Source: Chryseobacterium sp. SSA4.19 (GTDB lineage: Bacteria > Bacteroidota > Bacteroidia > Flavobacteriales > Weeksellaceae). From it: DNA of 64,000 bases. The DNA is taken from NCBI RefSeq assembly GCF_022601875.1, contig NZ_JAKVIP010000004.1, positions 36,338-100,337 on the forward strand, read 5' to 3'. The translations under genes and the position numbers were made by a program. This document shows positions 43,816 to 53,424 of the stretch, piece by piece (position 1 is the stretch's first letter; the number at the start of each line of letters is the position of its first letter). The notes under the pieces are model-generated. The model had not been told where the DNA came from and searched no databases. It saw only the letters and a list, made by a program, of their open reading frames with translations.

Positions 43816-45969
43816 ATGCCAAAAAAAAGAAAATATATAAGTCAGAAAAATGACCATAAGTTGCAGGAAATCGGAAGGCTCATCCTGCGTTTCATGAATG
43901 AAAATTCAACAAAAATATATAATTACAAACAAATTTCAGACGGAATTGATTATCGGAATCCCAGACAAAGAGAGCTTGTCATACAAGCTTTGCATAAGCT
44001 GCAGGCCGCTGACAGGATCAAAGAACCTGAAAAAGGAAAGTATATCATTAATATGAATATCAAAGGAACCCTGACCGGTATCATTGATTTTAACCAATCC
44101 GGAAATGCTTACGTTAATGTAGAAGGCCTTGAGGATGATGTGTTTATCCATTCTAAAAATGTTAAAGATGCATTACAGGGTGATAAAGTATTAATTGTAA
44201 CCTATACCTACAAAGGAAAAAAGCTGGAAGGTTCTGTGCTTGAAGTTCTGGAGAGATCGAGGACTGAATTCGTAGGTACTTTGCAGGTGGTTGCCCATAA
44301 AGATTTCGGATTTGTGGTTTGCGATAAGAAAACAATCAATACAGATATTTTCATTCCGAAAGGAAAATTCGGGGGTGCTGAAGATGGTGATAAGGTAATT
44401 GTAAAAATGACAGAATGGAGACCGGGCGATAAAAATCCTGAAGGTGAAATCACTCAAGTGTTAGGTTCACCCGGAGAACATGAAACTGAAATTCACTCTA
44501 TCCTTGCAGAATATGGTCTTCCTTACACGTTTCCTGAAGATGTTGAGAGAGATGCAGATAAGATTGACAGAAGTATTAATGATGACGAAGTGGCAAAACG
44601 CCGGGACATGCGTGGAATTACTACTTTCACCATTGATCCTAAAGATGCCAAAGACTTTGATGATGCCTTATCGATCAGAAAATTAGAAAATGGGAACTGG
44701 GAGATCGGTGTTCATATCGCAGATGTTTCGCATTATGTAGTACCGGGAACGATTCTGGATGATGAAGCCTATCAGAGAGCTACTTCAGTTTATCTTGTAG
44801 ACCGTGTAGTGCCTATGCTTCCTGAGGTTTTAAGTAATGATGTCTGCTCACTCCGTCCAAACGAAGATAAATTCACATTTTCGGCGGTATTTGAACTGGA
44901 TGACGATGCCAAGATACATAAACAATGGTTCGGAAGAACTGTTATTCATTCCGACAGAAGGTTTACCTATGAAGAAGCTCAGGAAAGAATAGAAGGCCAC
45001 GAAGGCGATTTTAAAGAGGAAATCCTGGTATTGGATAAGCTGGCCAAAATTATGCGCCAGAAAAGAATTAAAGACGGTGCGATTACCTTTGACAGAAGTG
45101 AAGTCAGGTTTAATCTGGATGAAAACAATAATCCTGTAGGCGTATACTTTAAGATCAGTAAAGATTCAAATCACCTGATTGAAGAATTTATGTTGCTGGC
45201 CAATAAAAAAGTATCTGAATTTGTCTCCCTGAATAAAAGAGGAGATATTTCCCAGAATACCTTTATTTACAGGGTACACGATGACCCGGATCCTGCCAAA
45301 TTAGAATCTTTAAGGGATTTTGTTTCTACGTTCGGATACAAAATGGATCTTGCCAATACCAAAAAAGTAGCTGAATCTTTAAACAGATTACTGCATGACG
45401 TAAAAGGCAAAGGCGAAGAAAATATGATTGAAACGCTGGCTATGCGAAGTATGAGCAAAGCGGTATATTCTACAGAACCTATCGGCCACTATGGTCTTGG
45501 ATTTGATTACTACAGTCACTTCACCTCTCCTATCCGCCGTTATCCGGATTTGCTTGCCCACAGGTTATTACAGCATTACCTAGATGGTGGAAAATCCCCT
45601 AACAAAGCGGAGCTGGAAGAAAAAGCCAAGCACTGCAGTTCCATGGAAAGACTGGCTGCCGATGCAGAAAGGGATTCCATTAAATACATGCAGGTAAAAT
45701 TCATGGAAAAACATCTGGGAGAAACTTTTACCGGAGTTATTTCAGGAGTCGCCGAATTCGGTTTCTGGGTTGAAATCCCTGAAAACGGAGCCGAAGGCCT
45801 GATTAAATTAAGAGATTTAATGGACGATTCTTATACCTACGATAAGGCGACCCACGCTGTCTACGGATCAAGAACCGGCAACAGATACCAGCTGGGAGAC
45901 CAGGTAAAGATAAAAGTGGTTAAGGCAAATCTTATTCAGAAGCAGTTGGATTTTAAGATTGTTGAATAA
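43816..45969 (+). CDS. rnr: Ribonuclease R
   Basis: 717-residue 3'-to-5' processive exoribonuclease that degrades structured RNA and helps rRNA and tmRNA-tagged message turnover. The order is: N-terminal winged-helix/basic region, two cold-shock domains (about 78-230), the RNB catalytic domain with TFTIDPKDAKDFDDAL holding the metal-binding aspartates (about 272-287) and FTSPIRRYPDLLAHRLL, and a C-terminal S1 domain (about 635-715, GVISGVAEFGFWVEIPENGAEGLI). It has no long basic tail as in E. coli. It starts 290 bases after rpiB and stands alone. Confidence 0.96.
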   Translation: MPKKRKYISQKNDHKLQEIGRLILRFMNENSTKIYNYKQISDGIDYRNPRQRELVIQALHKLQAADRIKEPEKGKYIINMNIKGTLTGIIDFNQSGNAYVNVEGLEDDVFIHSKNVKDALQGDKVLIVTYTYKGKKLEGSVLEVLERSRTEFVGTLQVVAHKDFGFVVCDKKTINTDIFIPKGKFGGAEDGDKVIVKMTEWRPGDKNPEGEITQVLGSPGEHETEIHSILAEYGLPYTFPEDVERDADKIDRSINDDEVAKRRDMRGITTFTIDPKDAKDFDDALSIRKLENGNWEIGVHIADVSHYVVPGTILDDEAYQRATSVYLVDRVVPMLPEVLSNDVCSLRPNEDKFTFSAVFELDDDAKIHKQWFGRTVIHSDRRFTYEEAQERIEGHEGDFKEEILVLDKLAKIMRQKRIKDGAITFDRSEVRFNLDENNNPVGVYFKISKDSNHLIEEFMLLANKKVSEFVSLNKRGDISQNTFIYRVHDDPDPAKLESLRDFVSTFGYKMDLANTKKVAESLNRLLHDVKGKGEENMIETLAMRSMSKAVYSTEPIGHYGLGFDYYSHFTSPIRRYPDLLAHRLLQHYLDGGKSPNKAELEEKAKHCSSMERLAADAERDSIKYMQVKFMEKHLGETFTGVISGVAEFGFWVEIPENGAEGLIKLRDLMDDSYTYDKATHAVYGSRTGNRYQLGDQVKIKVVKANLIQKQLDFKIVE

Positions 45970-46039
45970 TTAAATCATAAAGTTTAAATTTGTAACAATC
46001 GAATGAAAATTTTCTTATTTTCATTTAAAAAACTACTGA

Positions 46040-46726
46040 ATGTTTGAACTGATAATATCTGCCATCGCATTAGGATTTATGCTGAGTCTGGTTTTTATAG
46101 GACCTATTTTCTTTCTTCTCATAGAAACCAGCTTTTCCCGGGGCCCAAAGCATGCTTTAGCATTGGATATAGGAGTCATTTCCGCAGATTTACTGTGTAT
46201 ATTGGCAGCATATTATGCAAGCGCAGATATTGTAACTTTAATTGATAAACATCCCGGATTTTACAGGATTACAGCCATACTTATTTTCGCATACGGAATT
46301 GTGATGATGTTTACGAAAACCAAGATGCATTTGCCGGGCGAAGAAAAAATTATTAGTCAGAATTATTTTAAAACATTCATTAATGGTTTTTTCTTTAATC
46401 TTTTAAATGTAGGAGTAATCCTCTTCTGGTTGGTAACGGTGATTTCTGTCAGGAATCAATATCCGGATACCGGTAATTTTATTTTATACATTGGCATTGT
46501 GATCGGGACTTATCTTTTTATAGACCTGATTAAAATATTTCTGGCCAAGCAGTTTCACGATAAGCTGACACAAAATCTGGCTAACAAAATCAGAAAAATT
46601 GTTGGCGGGATTCTTATCGGTTTCAGTTTCTTTATCTTTTTACAGAGTTTCAAAAAATTCAATCAGTTCGATAAGCGATTGGAGGAAGCTGAAAAAACCG
46701 AAGTAAAATACCAAAAACAAAAATGA
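46040..46726 (+). CDS. LysE-family exporter
   Basis: 228-residue inner-membrane protein with six predicted helices. The LysE/RhtB-type start (ALGFMLSLVFIGPIFFLLIETSFSRGPKHALALDIGVISADLL) has the usual proline-glycine rich first helix and second helix aspartate. Members export amino acids or related small molecules using proton exchange; the substrate cannot be told here. A short basic tail follows the last helix. Its stop overlaps the start of the LD-carboxypeptidase gene by 4 bases, so both are probably made together. Confidence 0.85.
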   Translation: MFELIISAIALGFMLSLVFIGPIFFLLIETSFSRGPKHALALDIGVISADLLCILAAYYASADIVTLIDKHPGFYRITAILIFAYGIVMMFTKTKMHLPGEEKIISQNYFKTFINGFFFNLLNVGVILFWLVTVISVRNQYPDTGNFILYIGIVIGTYLFIDLIKIFLAKQFHDKLTQNLANKIRKIVGGILIGFSFFIFLQSFKKFNQFDKRLEEAEKTEVKYQKQK

Positions 46727-47652
46727 AAAAAATAATATTTCCTGCTTCCCTAAAACAAGGAGATAAAATTGCGGTTATATCGCCTGCAGGAGCTGTACAA
46801 TCATCTCAGTTGGAGGAAGGGATAAGCATGATTAAGAACAAAGGATATGAACCTGTTTTAGGAGAACATGTATATACTCAGTTTTTCAAAGGATATACCT
46901 ATGCAGGAACAGAGCAGGAAAGAATACAAGATCTCAATTGGGCTTTTAACGAGCCTGAAATTTCGGCTGTCTGGGCTTCAAGAGGCGGTTACGGATGCCA
47001 GCATCTGATTGAGCACATTGAACTGAATAACTTTAAAGATCATCCGAAGTGGTATATTGGATATTCCGATAATACGGTTATTCAAAGTTACCTTTTAAAA
47101 AAAGGCTTTGCTTCCATCCACGGGCAGACGGTTAAAACCTCAGGCTTCGGAGTCACTGAAGAAAGTTATGATTTGATTTTCGATATTTTAGAAGGAAAAA
47201 AACCGGATTATGTTTTTGCATCACACCAGTTGAATAAAACCGGTACGGCGAAAGGACAGCTGGTTGGAGGAAATCTAGCCTTGATTTATGCGCTTCTCGG
47301 AACCAAATATTCATTTAAATTTAAGAATAGAATTTTATTCATAGAAGATATAGGTGAAAGTTTTTATGCTCTTGACCGGATGATCATGAGCTTAGAGCTA
47401 GCCGGGGTTTTTAATAAAATTTCGGGTCTGATTGTTGGCGGAATGACCAATATGGGTGACGAAAAAGAGAACGTTCAATATAAAGAAAGCTTCGATGAAT
47501 TAGCTTACGAGTTAATTTCAGACAGGATTTCAAAATATAATTTCCCGGTAATATTCAGTTTCCCGAACGGGCATATTAAAGATAACAGGCCGTTGATCAT
47601 AGGAGCTGATATAAAAATAAATATTGAAGATAAGGTTGAAATTCACTTTTAA
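46723..47652 (+). CDS. LD-carboxypeptidase (peptidase family S66)
   Basis: 309-residue S66 peptidase like LdcA, which removes the terminal D-Ala from murein tetrapeptides during cell-wall recycling in the cytosol. It begins AVISPAGAVQSSQLEEGI; the nucleophile Ser lies in WYIGYSDNTVI; the Glu and His of the triad are in LFIEDIGESFYALDRM and FPNGHIKDNRPL. ASRGGYGCQHLIEHI is also conserved. It overlaps the LysE gene by 4 bases and is followed by yraN after 14 bases. Confidence 0.93.
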   Translation: MKKIIFPASLKQGDKIAVISPAGAVQSSQLEEGISMIKNKGYEPVLGEHVYTQFFKGYTYAGTEQERIQDLNWAFNEPEISAVWASRGGYGCQHLIEHIELNNFKDHPKWYIGYSDNTVIQSYLLKKGFASIHGQTVKTSGFGVTEESYDLIFDILEGKKPDYVFASHQLNKTGTAKGQLVGGNLALIYALLGTKYSFKFKNRILFIEDIGESFYALDRMIMSLELAGVFNKISGLIVGGMTNMGDEKENVQYKESFDELAYELISDRISKYNFPVIFSFPNGHIKDNRPLIIGADIKINIEDKVEIHF

Positions 47653-47666
47653 TTTTTATTCGGAAT

Positions 47667-48038
47667 ATGGCAGATCATAACGATTTCGGTAAAAAAGCAG
47701 AAGATTTGGCGGCAGAATTTTTGCAGAAAAATGGCTATAAAATCCTCGTCAGGAATTTTCGTTTTCAAAAAGCGGAGATCGATATTATTGCTGAAATTGA
47801 TAATCAGATTGTCATCGTGGAAGTAAAAGCCAGATCTACCGATGCTTTTATATCGCCACAGGAAGCAGTGACAAAAACTAAAATCAAATCTATTGTATCA
47901 GCAGCCAACCATTATATGGAAGAGTTTAACAAGCACCAGGAAGTGAGGTTTGATGTGATTACCGTTCTTCCCGATGAAAGAAAAAATTTAATGATTGAGC
48001 ATATTATTGATGCTTTTGAAGCGTTCGATGCAAACTGA
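47667..48038 (+). CDS. YraN family protein (UPF0102), nuclease-fold
   Basis: 123 residues of the UPF0102 family. Its restriction-endonuclease-like core is GKKAEDLAAEFLQKNGYKILVRNFRFQKAEIDIIAE ... IVIVEVKARS: the Glu, Asp and EVK residues that bind metal in related nucleases are all present. The cellular role is not established; links to DNA processing or recombination have been proposed. It belongs to a run of plus-strand housekeeping genes from the LysE gene to tsaB. Confidence 0.9.
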   Translation: MADHNDFGKKAEDLAAEFLQKNGYKILVRNFRFQKAEIDIIAEIDNQIVIVEVKARSTDAFISPQEAVTKTKIKSIVSAANHYMEEFNKHQEVRFDVITVLPDERKNLMIEHIIDAFEAFDAN

Positions 48039-48086
48039 TATCATCATTTAGCAATCTATCGTATTTGATATTAAAAGGAATATTTT

Positions 48087-48863
48087 ATGAAAACCATATT
48101 AATCACCGGGGCCACATCCGGAATAGGAAAATCTACCGCAGAGCTTTTGGCCAAGCAAGGAAACAGAATTATCATCTGCGGGAGAAGAAAAGAAGTTTTG
48201 GAATCACTGCAAGTTGAACTTTCTACTTTTACCGAAATATTTAGTTTGGAATTTGATGTAAGAAACTTAGATGAAGTTGAAAAAGCAATCAGTTCACTTC
48301 CCGATGAATGGGAGAATATCGATGTACTCATCAATAATGCCGGGAATGCCCATGGTCTGGATCCTCTTTCTGCAGGGAAAACCGATGATTGGGATTCTAT
48401 GATTGACGGGAATGTAAAAGGGCTTCTATATGTCTCGAAAATGATTATTCCGGGAATGAAAGAAAGAAACTCGGGACATATTGTGAACATCAGTTCTGTG
48501 GCGGCAAGACAAACCTATGTTAATGGTGTGGTCTATTGTGCAACCAAAAAAGCCGTTGATGTTATTTCCGAAGGAATGAGGCTTGAACTGACGGAATTCG
48601 GAATAAAGGTGACCAATATTCAGCCGGGAGCTGTAGAAACCGAGTTTTCAATGGTAAGATTTAAAGGAGACAGTGACAGAGCATCATCGGTTTACGCAGG
48701 ATATGAGCCGCTAAAAGCTGAAGATATTGCAGAATCTATAGCCTACTGCATCAATGCACCGAAGCATGTATGCATTTCCGATATGACCATCTACCCTGCT
48801 GCACAGGCAGAACCGAGAACGATTTACAGAAATCAGATTCAAAATAATGCCTTAAATTTGTAG
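48087..48863 (+). CDS. SDR-family NAD(P)-dependent oxidoreductase (YdfG-like)
   Basis: 258-residue short-chain dehydrogenase. Cofactor motif GATSGIGKSTAELL; NNAGNAHGLDPLSAG; the catalytic Ser in VNISSVAARQTYVNG and Tyr-x3-Lys in YCATKKAVD. The C-terminal ISDMTIYPAAQAEPRTIYR is typical of the YdfG-type serine/3-hydroxy acid dehydrogenases, which oxidise L-allo-threonine and related compounds, so that is the likeliest reaction. It is not part of a clear pathway cluster here. Confidence 0.88.
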   Translation: MKTILITGATSGIGKSTAELLAKQGNRIIICGRRKEVLESLQVELSTFTEIFSLEFDVRNLDEVEKAISSLPDEWENIDVLINNAGNAHGLDPLSAGKTDDWDSMIDGNVKGLLYVSKMIIPGMKERNSGHIVNISSVAARQTYVNGVVYCATKKAVDVISEGMRLELTEFGIKVTNIQPGAVETEFSMVRFKGDSDRASSVYAGYEPLKAEDIAESIAYCINAPKHVCISDMTIYPAAQAEPRTIYRNQIQNNALNL

Positions 48864-48911
48864 GAATATTCAAAATAATTCTGCACAATAGGTTCAGCTT
48901 AAATTAAAAAA

Positions 48912-49598
48912 ATGAAAATTTTATATCTTGAAACTTCTTCAAAAAACTGTTCTGTAGCAATCTCGGATGACGAAAATTTACTGTGTCTTACCGAAGAGGT
49001 CTCTGAAAATTATAAACAGTCTGAAAGTCTTCATACTTTTGTAGAATGGGCTTTGGAGGGAGCGGGTATCTCAATAAAAGATATTGAAGCGGTTTCTTTA
49101 GGTAAAGGTCCGGGATCTTATACAGGTCTTAGGATAGGTGCTTCTTCAGCAAAAGGATTTTGTTATGGATTAAAGGTTCCCTTAATTGCCGTAAATTCTA
49201 TGGAAAGCATGATAGAGCCGTTTTTAGGAAAAAACTATGATCTGGTTATCCCTTTGATTGATGCAAGAAGAATGGAGGTTTATACGGCTTCTTATGACGG
49301 TAAAACGGGAGATGAAATGTCTTTAACGGAAGCGAAAATTTTAGATGAGTATTCTTTCGGAGAACTTAAAGATAAAAAAGTATTGTTTATAGGCGACGGT
49401 GCCGAAAAGGCAAAAGAAGTTTTACAGCTTCCCAATGCTGAATTTAATAAAGACGTCTACCCTTCTGCACGGTATCTGATCCAAAGAACGATTAAAAAAA
49501 TTCATGATAAAGAGTTTGAAGATATCGCGTATTTCGAACCGTTCTATCTTAAAGGTTTTCATGGCGTAAAAAAAAATAAATCATCAGATTCTATATGA
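48912..49598 (+). CDS. tsaB: tRNA threonylcarbamoyladenosine biosynthesis protein TsaB
   Basis: 228-residue ASKHA-fold protein. With TsaD and TsaE it makes t6A37 in ANN-decoding tRNAs; TsaB is the dimerising partner of TsaD. LYLETSSKNCSVAISDD opens the fold, VSLGKGPGSYTGLRIGASSAKGFCYG is the family signature, and VIPLIDARRMEVYTASY follows. The C-terminus is complete for a bacteroidete TsaB. It ends the plus-strand run, with a strong terminator shared with sprE. Confidence 0.94.
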   Translation: MKILYLETSSKNCSVAISDDENLLCLTEEVSENYKQSESLHTFVEWALEGAGISIKDIEAVSLGKGPGSYTGLRIGASSAKGFCYGLKVPLIAVNSMESMIEPFLGKNYDLVIPLIDARRMEVYTASYDGKTGDEMSLTEAKILDEYSFGELKDKKVLFIGDGAEKAKEVLQLPNAEFNKDVYPSARYLIQRTIKKIHDKEFEDIAYFEPFYLKGFHGVKKNKSSDSI

Positions 49599-49617
49599 TC
49601 AAAAGATAAACTGCACT

Positions 49618-49652
49618 AAAAAAGCGAAGAACATTATATCCTTCGCTTTTTT
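49618..49652. terminator. Bidirectional terminator between tsaB and sprE
   Basis: 12-bp stem AAAAAAGCGAAG (49618-49629) / CTTCGCTTTTTT (49641-49652), A-rich on one side and T-rich on the other. Confidence 0.9.
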
Positions 49653-49654
49653 AT

Positions 49655-52255
49655 TTATTGTGCTTTTGCAGGAGCCGCCGAATTGAGATCCATAGGCTGT
49701 AACTGTTGATTGCTGTTTTCTTTCTTTCTTTGCCGGTTACCGTTTATGCCGGAAGACTTTGGCTGTGGATTGCTCATTTGTCCGTTCCCGGAATTTTGCA
49801 GGCCACCTGGCCCGGATTGCTGAGGGATGTTAGTGCTTAAATTCCCTGTATTTTTGGGTAGCATATTCCCTTTATTGTCCGTTGGCTGGAATGACAGGTC
49901 GGTTTTCAGGTAGTTCAGCATTTCCTTAGCCTTCTGTCCTTCAGGTGTTTTGGAATAATTTAAAACAATCTGCTCCAATTGAAGGATCATGACTTCTTTT
50001 CCACTCGATTTCCCTGAATTGAATGCATTCAGCAGATACAGTTTGGGGACGAGTGCATCTTTCGGATATTTCTGAATCGTTTGATCTATAAGGTCTCTGC
50101 TCTCCCCGAATTTCTCGGATTTATATAATGCAAATGCTTGTTTATATTGATTTTCAACATCTTCAGAAGATTTAACAAAAGTGCTGTTTTTCGGATTTCT
50201 TGCAAATTCAGCATAAGAAGTATAAGGATAGTCTTTTAAAAGAATCTGTTTTGCCTTTTCTGCAGCCTGTGGATTCTTCAGGTAATTCATCGCAAAAATC
50301 TCATATAATGCCTGCAGCATGACTTTTTCTTCAGGTTTTACCTCTACAAGATCATACAATGTTTTAGTAGCTAAAGGAGTGTTGGTAAAATAATTCTGAT
50401 ACATAACTCCTAAACCGAGGGAAGCCGTATCCCTGTCTTTTTTCAGCTGATCTAGCTTTGCGATGTCTGATGGGACCTGTTCAATATAAAAAGCCGGCTC
50501 AAAACGTCTCGGGTTCGGTGCAGCGGTTGTACCCAAAGCATCATTTTTCATATCTTCAATAGTCGCCATTTTTTTTGATGAACGCCAGTTATCAACCAGA
50601 GCCCGGTCTCCCCAGGTTTGTTTAAAGGTCTGGGTTCCTTTAGAAACCGTTCCTGTATTGGAAAAATAAAACCCTTTGGTTGACACTCCGAAATCTTCAA
50701 ACGAATTTGAATTGTTGGCAAAGATTGAGGTGGCATTGTAATCTCCTGAATCAAAACCTTTGCTTCTTTCCGCACGTCTTCTCTCCAGCTGTTCTTTTTC
50801 TTCTTTGGCTTTTATTTTGGCAATATATTTTGAGAAAAAATCAGTTTTTTGTTCCGGGGACATCCTGGCCAGGTTCAGAATACTGTCATTTTTTTTAATC
50901 AGATAATAATTTTTAGAGATTTTTTTAATGTAAACCGACTGATCTGCCAAAAGTACTTTTGAAGTTTCATACGTCATTACTGCCAAAGCAGAATCATAAT
51001 AAGCTCCTGCACCGATATAATCATTCTTATCCAGGTATCCTTTTCCGATTTCATAATAAGCCAGGCCGCGGATCTGCCCGTCGGAAACTTTTTCGGTCAG
51101 GGATTTTCTGAAATATTCCTGGGCTTCTTCTTTTTTTCCTGCTTTATTGGCCATAAGTCCCAAAGCATAATAAAATTCGTTCTTTCTTGAGCCGTATGTT
51201 CCTTTGGTACTGATGTCTTCAAGATATTTCCTGGCTCCGCTGTAATCTCCGTTTCCATTGAACGTTTTAGCAATTTCGATCTGGGATTTTACTTCGAATT
51301 CAAAATCATTGGCATATTTATAAGCAGCCATGAAACTTTCTCTGGCTTTTTCATTTTGATTAAGATTTTCCAAGACCTGCCCTCTCAGATAGGCAATCCT
51401 GCTTTTCAGTTTTCTGTTGGTGTTGAGTTCAAAAGCATTGTCCAGCTCCCTTACGGCTTCCTCTTTCTTTCCGGCATCCAGAAGTGATTCAGAATAATAA
51501 ATACTGAGCAGCTTCTCATATTGTTTACTGATTTTTTCACTTTTCAGCTTGGCGAAAACATCATGTGCTTTATGGTAGTCTTTCACCTGATCATAGGCAA
51601 GACCCTGATAAATTCTTGCCAGAGGAATTCTTTTATCATCCTTCATATGGGTGAACACATAATTAAGCGCATCAAGGGCTTCCAATGATTTTCCTCTGTA
51701 AATCCTTGCCTGCGCAAGAATCATATAGGCATCAAAAATCTGCTTATTCTTTTCTTCACCATGCTTGATCACAGAATATTTATTGATGGCTTTTAAAGCT
51801 TTTGCCTCTGCAATTTCCAAAGTACTTGCTCCTTTTTGACCCGTCTGGTTCGGATCACCCGCTGCACTCCCCGCTCCCATTCCAGGTGCGCCGGACATTG
51901 CAGGATTTCCAGGCATTCCTTGCACTCCTCCTCTTCCATTCCCGTTTTGCTGAGGCCTATTGACTTCAGCCATTTTCATGGAATTTTCAGCAAAAGCTGA
52001 AGATTGTCCCAGATCACTTCCCAAAGGCTGGTCTTCATAAGTTAAAATAGGAATAAACGGCGCATAAAAATTATCTTTATGGGCTTTATCTCTGGTTTCA
52101 AACTCGTTATTTAATGCATCTTTTGCATTAAATAAGGTATTGTAATATGTGGTAAATCCTTTCATGAACTTCGATCGCTGTTCCGGCTTCTTGGTTTTGG
52201 TAGCACATGAAGCAGCAATGCAAAGGATTAAAAGGAATAAAATATTCTTTTTCAT
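49655..52255 (-). CDS. sprE: Gliding motility / type IX secretion TPR lipoprotein SprE (PorW)
   Basis: 866-residue lipoprotein (signal ending at Cys17, IAASCATKTKK) of the SprE/PorW family, an outer-membrane-associated component of the type IX secretion system. The opening RSKFMKGFTTYYNTLFNAKDALNNEFE is the characteristic SprE start. A Gly/Pro/Asn-rich insert (about 100-145) precedes a long TPR series (about 150-460) and a second helical repeat part; the tail from about 800 is a low-complexity Gln/Asn/Pro segment. T9SS core genes (sprA, gldK-N) are not nearby, as is usual for sprE. It is preceded on the same strand by maf. Confidence 0.88.
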   Translation of the reverse strand: MKKNILFLLILCIAASCATKTKKPEQRSKFMKGFTTYYNTLFNAKDALNNEFETRDKAHKDNFYAPFIPILTYEDQPLGSDLGQSSAFAENSMKMAEVNRPQQNGNGRGGVQGMPGNPAMSGAPGMGAGSAAGDPNQTGQKGASTLEIAEAKALKAINKYSVIKHGEEKNKQIFDAYMILAQARIYRGKSLEALDALNYVFTHMKDDKRIPLARIYQGLAYDQVKDYHKAHDVFAKLKSEKISKQYEKLLSIYYSESLLDAGKKEEAVRELDNAFELNTNRKLKSRIAYLRGQVLENLNQNEKARESFMAAYKYANDFEFEVKSQIEIAKTFNGNGDYSGARKYLEDISTKGTYGSRKNEFYYALGLMANKAGKKEEAQEYFRKSLTEKVSDGQIRGLAYYEIGKGYLDKNDYIGAGAYYDSALAVMTYETSKVLLADQSVYIKKISKNYYLIKKNDSILNLARMSPEQKTDFFSKYIAKIKAKEEKEQLERRRAERSKGFDSGDYNATSIFANNSNSFEDFGVSTKGFYFSNTGTVSKGTQTFKQTWGDRALVDNWRSSKKMATIEDMKNDALGTTAAPNPRRFEPAFYIEQVPSDIAKLDQLKKDRDTASLGLGVMYQNYFTNTPLATKTLYDLVEVKPEEKVMLQALYEIFAMNYLKNPQAAEKAKQILLKDYPYTSYAEFARNPKNSTFVKSSEDVENQYKQAFALYKSEKFGESRDLIDQTIQKYPKDALVPKLYLLNAFNSGKSSGKEVMILQLEQIVLNYSKTPEGQKAKEMLNYLKTDLSFQPTDNKGNMLPKNTGNLSTNIPQQSGPGGLQNSGNGQMSNPQPKSSGINGNRQRKKENSNQQLQPMDLNSAAPAKAQ

Positions 52256-52340
52256 TATTCAATATAACTCGCTAAACTACTTTTTATTATCAGTAGTTTG
52301 ATGATTTTGTAAAAATAACAAAATTTTATATGGAAACTCA

Positions 52341-52895
52341 TTATATTTCTTTCAAAATTTTGTAAACCAAATGGGTAGGAAGCCCCATGATCGTATAAAA
52401 GCTTCCTTTCATATTTTTAATTTTGGCCATTCCCAGCCATTCCTGGATGCCATAGCTTCCTGCTTTGTCAAAAGGTCTGTAATGTTCAATATAATAGTCT
52501 GCTTCCTCATCTGTTATGAGATCAAATTCCACATCGGCTACATCAGTCTTAGTAATGGTTTTATTTAAAGTTTTAATGGTTATGCCAGTGTAAACCTGAT
52601 GGATCTTTCCGGAAAGAATCTTCAGCATTTTTTTAGCATCCTCTTCATTCATGGGTTTTCCAAGAAATTGGTTGTCAATAGCCACTACGGTATCTGCTGT
52701 CAACAAAACTTCATCCTTTTCCAATTGCCTGAAAGCATTTGATTTAAGTTCAGATAAGTAAGCAGCAGACTCTCCCACTGTAATATGTTCAGGAACTATT
52801 TCATCACAGTCAATCTTCACCACTTCAAATTCAAAACCCAGATTGGATAATAGCTCTTTTCTTCTGGGAGACTGTGAGGCAAGTAATAATTTCAT
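52341..52895 (-). CDS. maf: Maf-family nucleotide pyrophosphatase
   Basis: 184 residues from the ATG at 52895; a TTG 2 codons up is less likely. Maf proteins hydrolyse dTTP, UTP or modified NTPs to the monophosphate and are proposed to sanitise the pool and restrain septation. The signature LLLASQSPRRKELL opens the protein; ADTVVAIDNQFLGKPMNEEDAKKML and AGSYGIQEWLGMAKI complete it. The short first loop fits the YhdE group (dTTP/UTP). It lies 10 bases after kdsC in one minus-strand run. Confidence 0.92.
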   Translation of the reverse strand: MKLLLASQSPRRKELLSNLGFEFEVVKIDCDEIVPEHITVGESAAYLSELKSNAFRQLEKDEVLLTADTVVAIDNQFLGKPMNEEDAKKMLKILSGKIHQVYTGITIKTLNKTITKTDVADVEFDLITDEEADYYIEHYRPFDKAGSYGIQEWLGMAKIKNMKGSFYTIMGLPTHLVYKILKEI

Positions 52896-52905
52896 AGTCA
52901 ATTAA

Positions 52906-53424
52906 TTAAACCGATTGTGTATTGTCCTCATGCCATTTTCCCTGAACTTTCATGACCTGCTCGATGACATCACGTACGGCCCCGCTCCCACCCTTTTTCG
53001 GAGAAATATAAGTTGCAATTTCTTTAATTTCAGGCACTGCATTTTCAGGACAGGCTGCAATGGCGGAATTTTTCATGATGTTTACATCAGGAATATCATC
53101 GCCCATTGTCAGAATTTCTTCATTTTTAAGATTGTATTTCTTCTTAAAGTCTTCGAAATCTATCATCTTATCAGGAGATTTGGAGTAATAATCTTCAATA
53201 CCCAGATAATGGATCCTGTGTTTTACCATTTCATCATTTCCACCGGTGATAACTCCAATCAGGTAATTGTTTTTGATGGCTTTAACCACAGCATATCCGT
53301 CCAGCACATTCATTACCCTGCACATATTGCCTCCGGGCAGAAGATAGACACTTCCGTCCGTGAAAACTCCGTCTACATCAAACACAAATGCTTTTATATT
53401 TTTTAGTTTTTCTTTATAGCTCAT
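52906..53424 (-). CDS. kdsC: KDO 8-phosphate phosphatase (KdsC-like HAD phosphatase)
   Basis: 172-residue HAD phosphatase of the KdsC type, which removes phosphate from KDO 8-phosphate in lipopolysaccharide inner-core synthesis. HAD motif I is FVFDVDGVFTDGSVYLL with the catalytic Asp pair; GVITGGNDEMVKHR is motif II; the Lys of motif III and MGDDIPDVNIM of motif IV follow. As in KdsC there is no cap domain. It overlaps the end of the DUF2520 gene by 11 bases and precedes maf. In Bacteroidota this trio is a recurring order. Confidence 0.9.
   Translation of the reverse strand: MSYKEKLKNIKAFVFDVDGVFTDGSVYLLPGGNMCRVMNVLDGYAVVKAIKNNYLIGVITGGNDEMVKHRIHYLGIEDYYSKSPDKMIDFEDFKKKYNLKNEEILTMGDDIPDVNIMKNSAIAACPENAVPEIKEIATYISPKKGGSGAVRDVIEQVMKVQGKWHEDNTQSV

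Noticed and set aside
52274..52299. Inverted repeat AAACTAC / GTAGTTT between maf and sprE
   Set aside because: Short arms, 12-base spacer, no T-run, and no matching element elsewhere; neither terminator nor operator can be supported.
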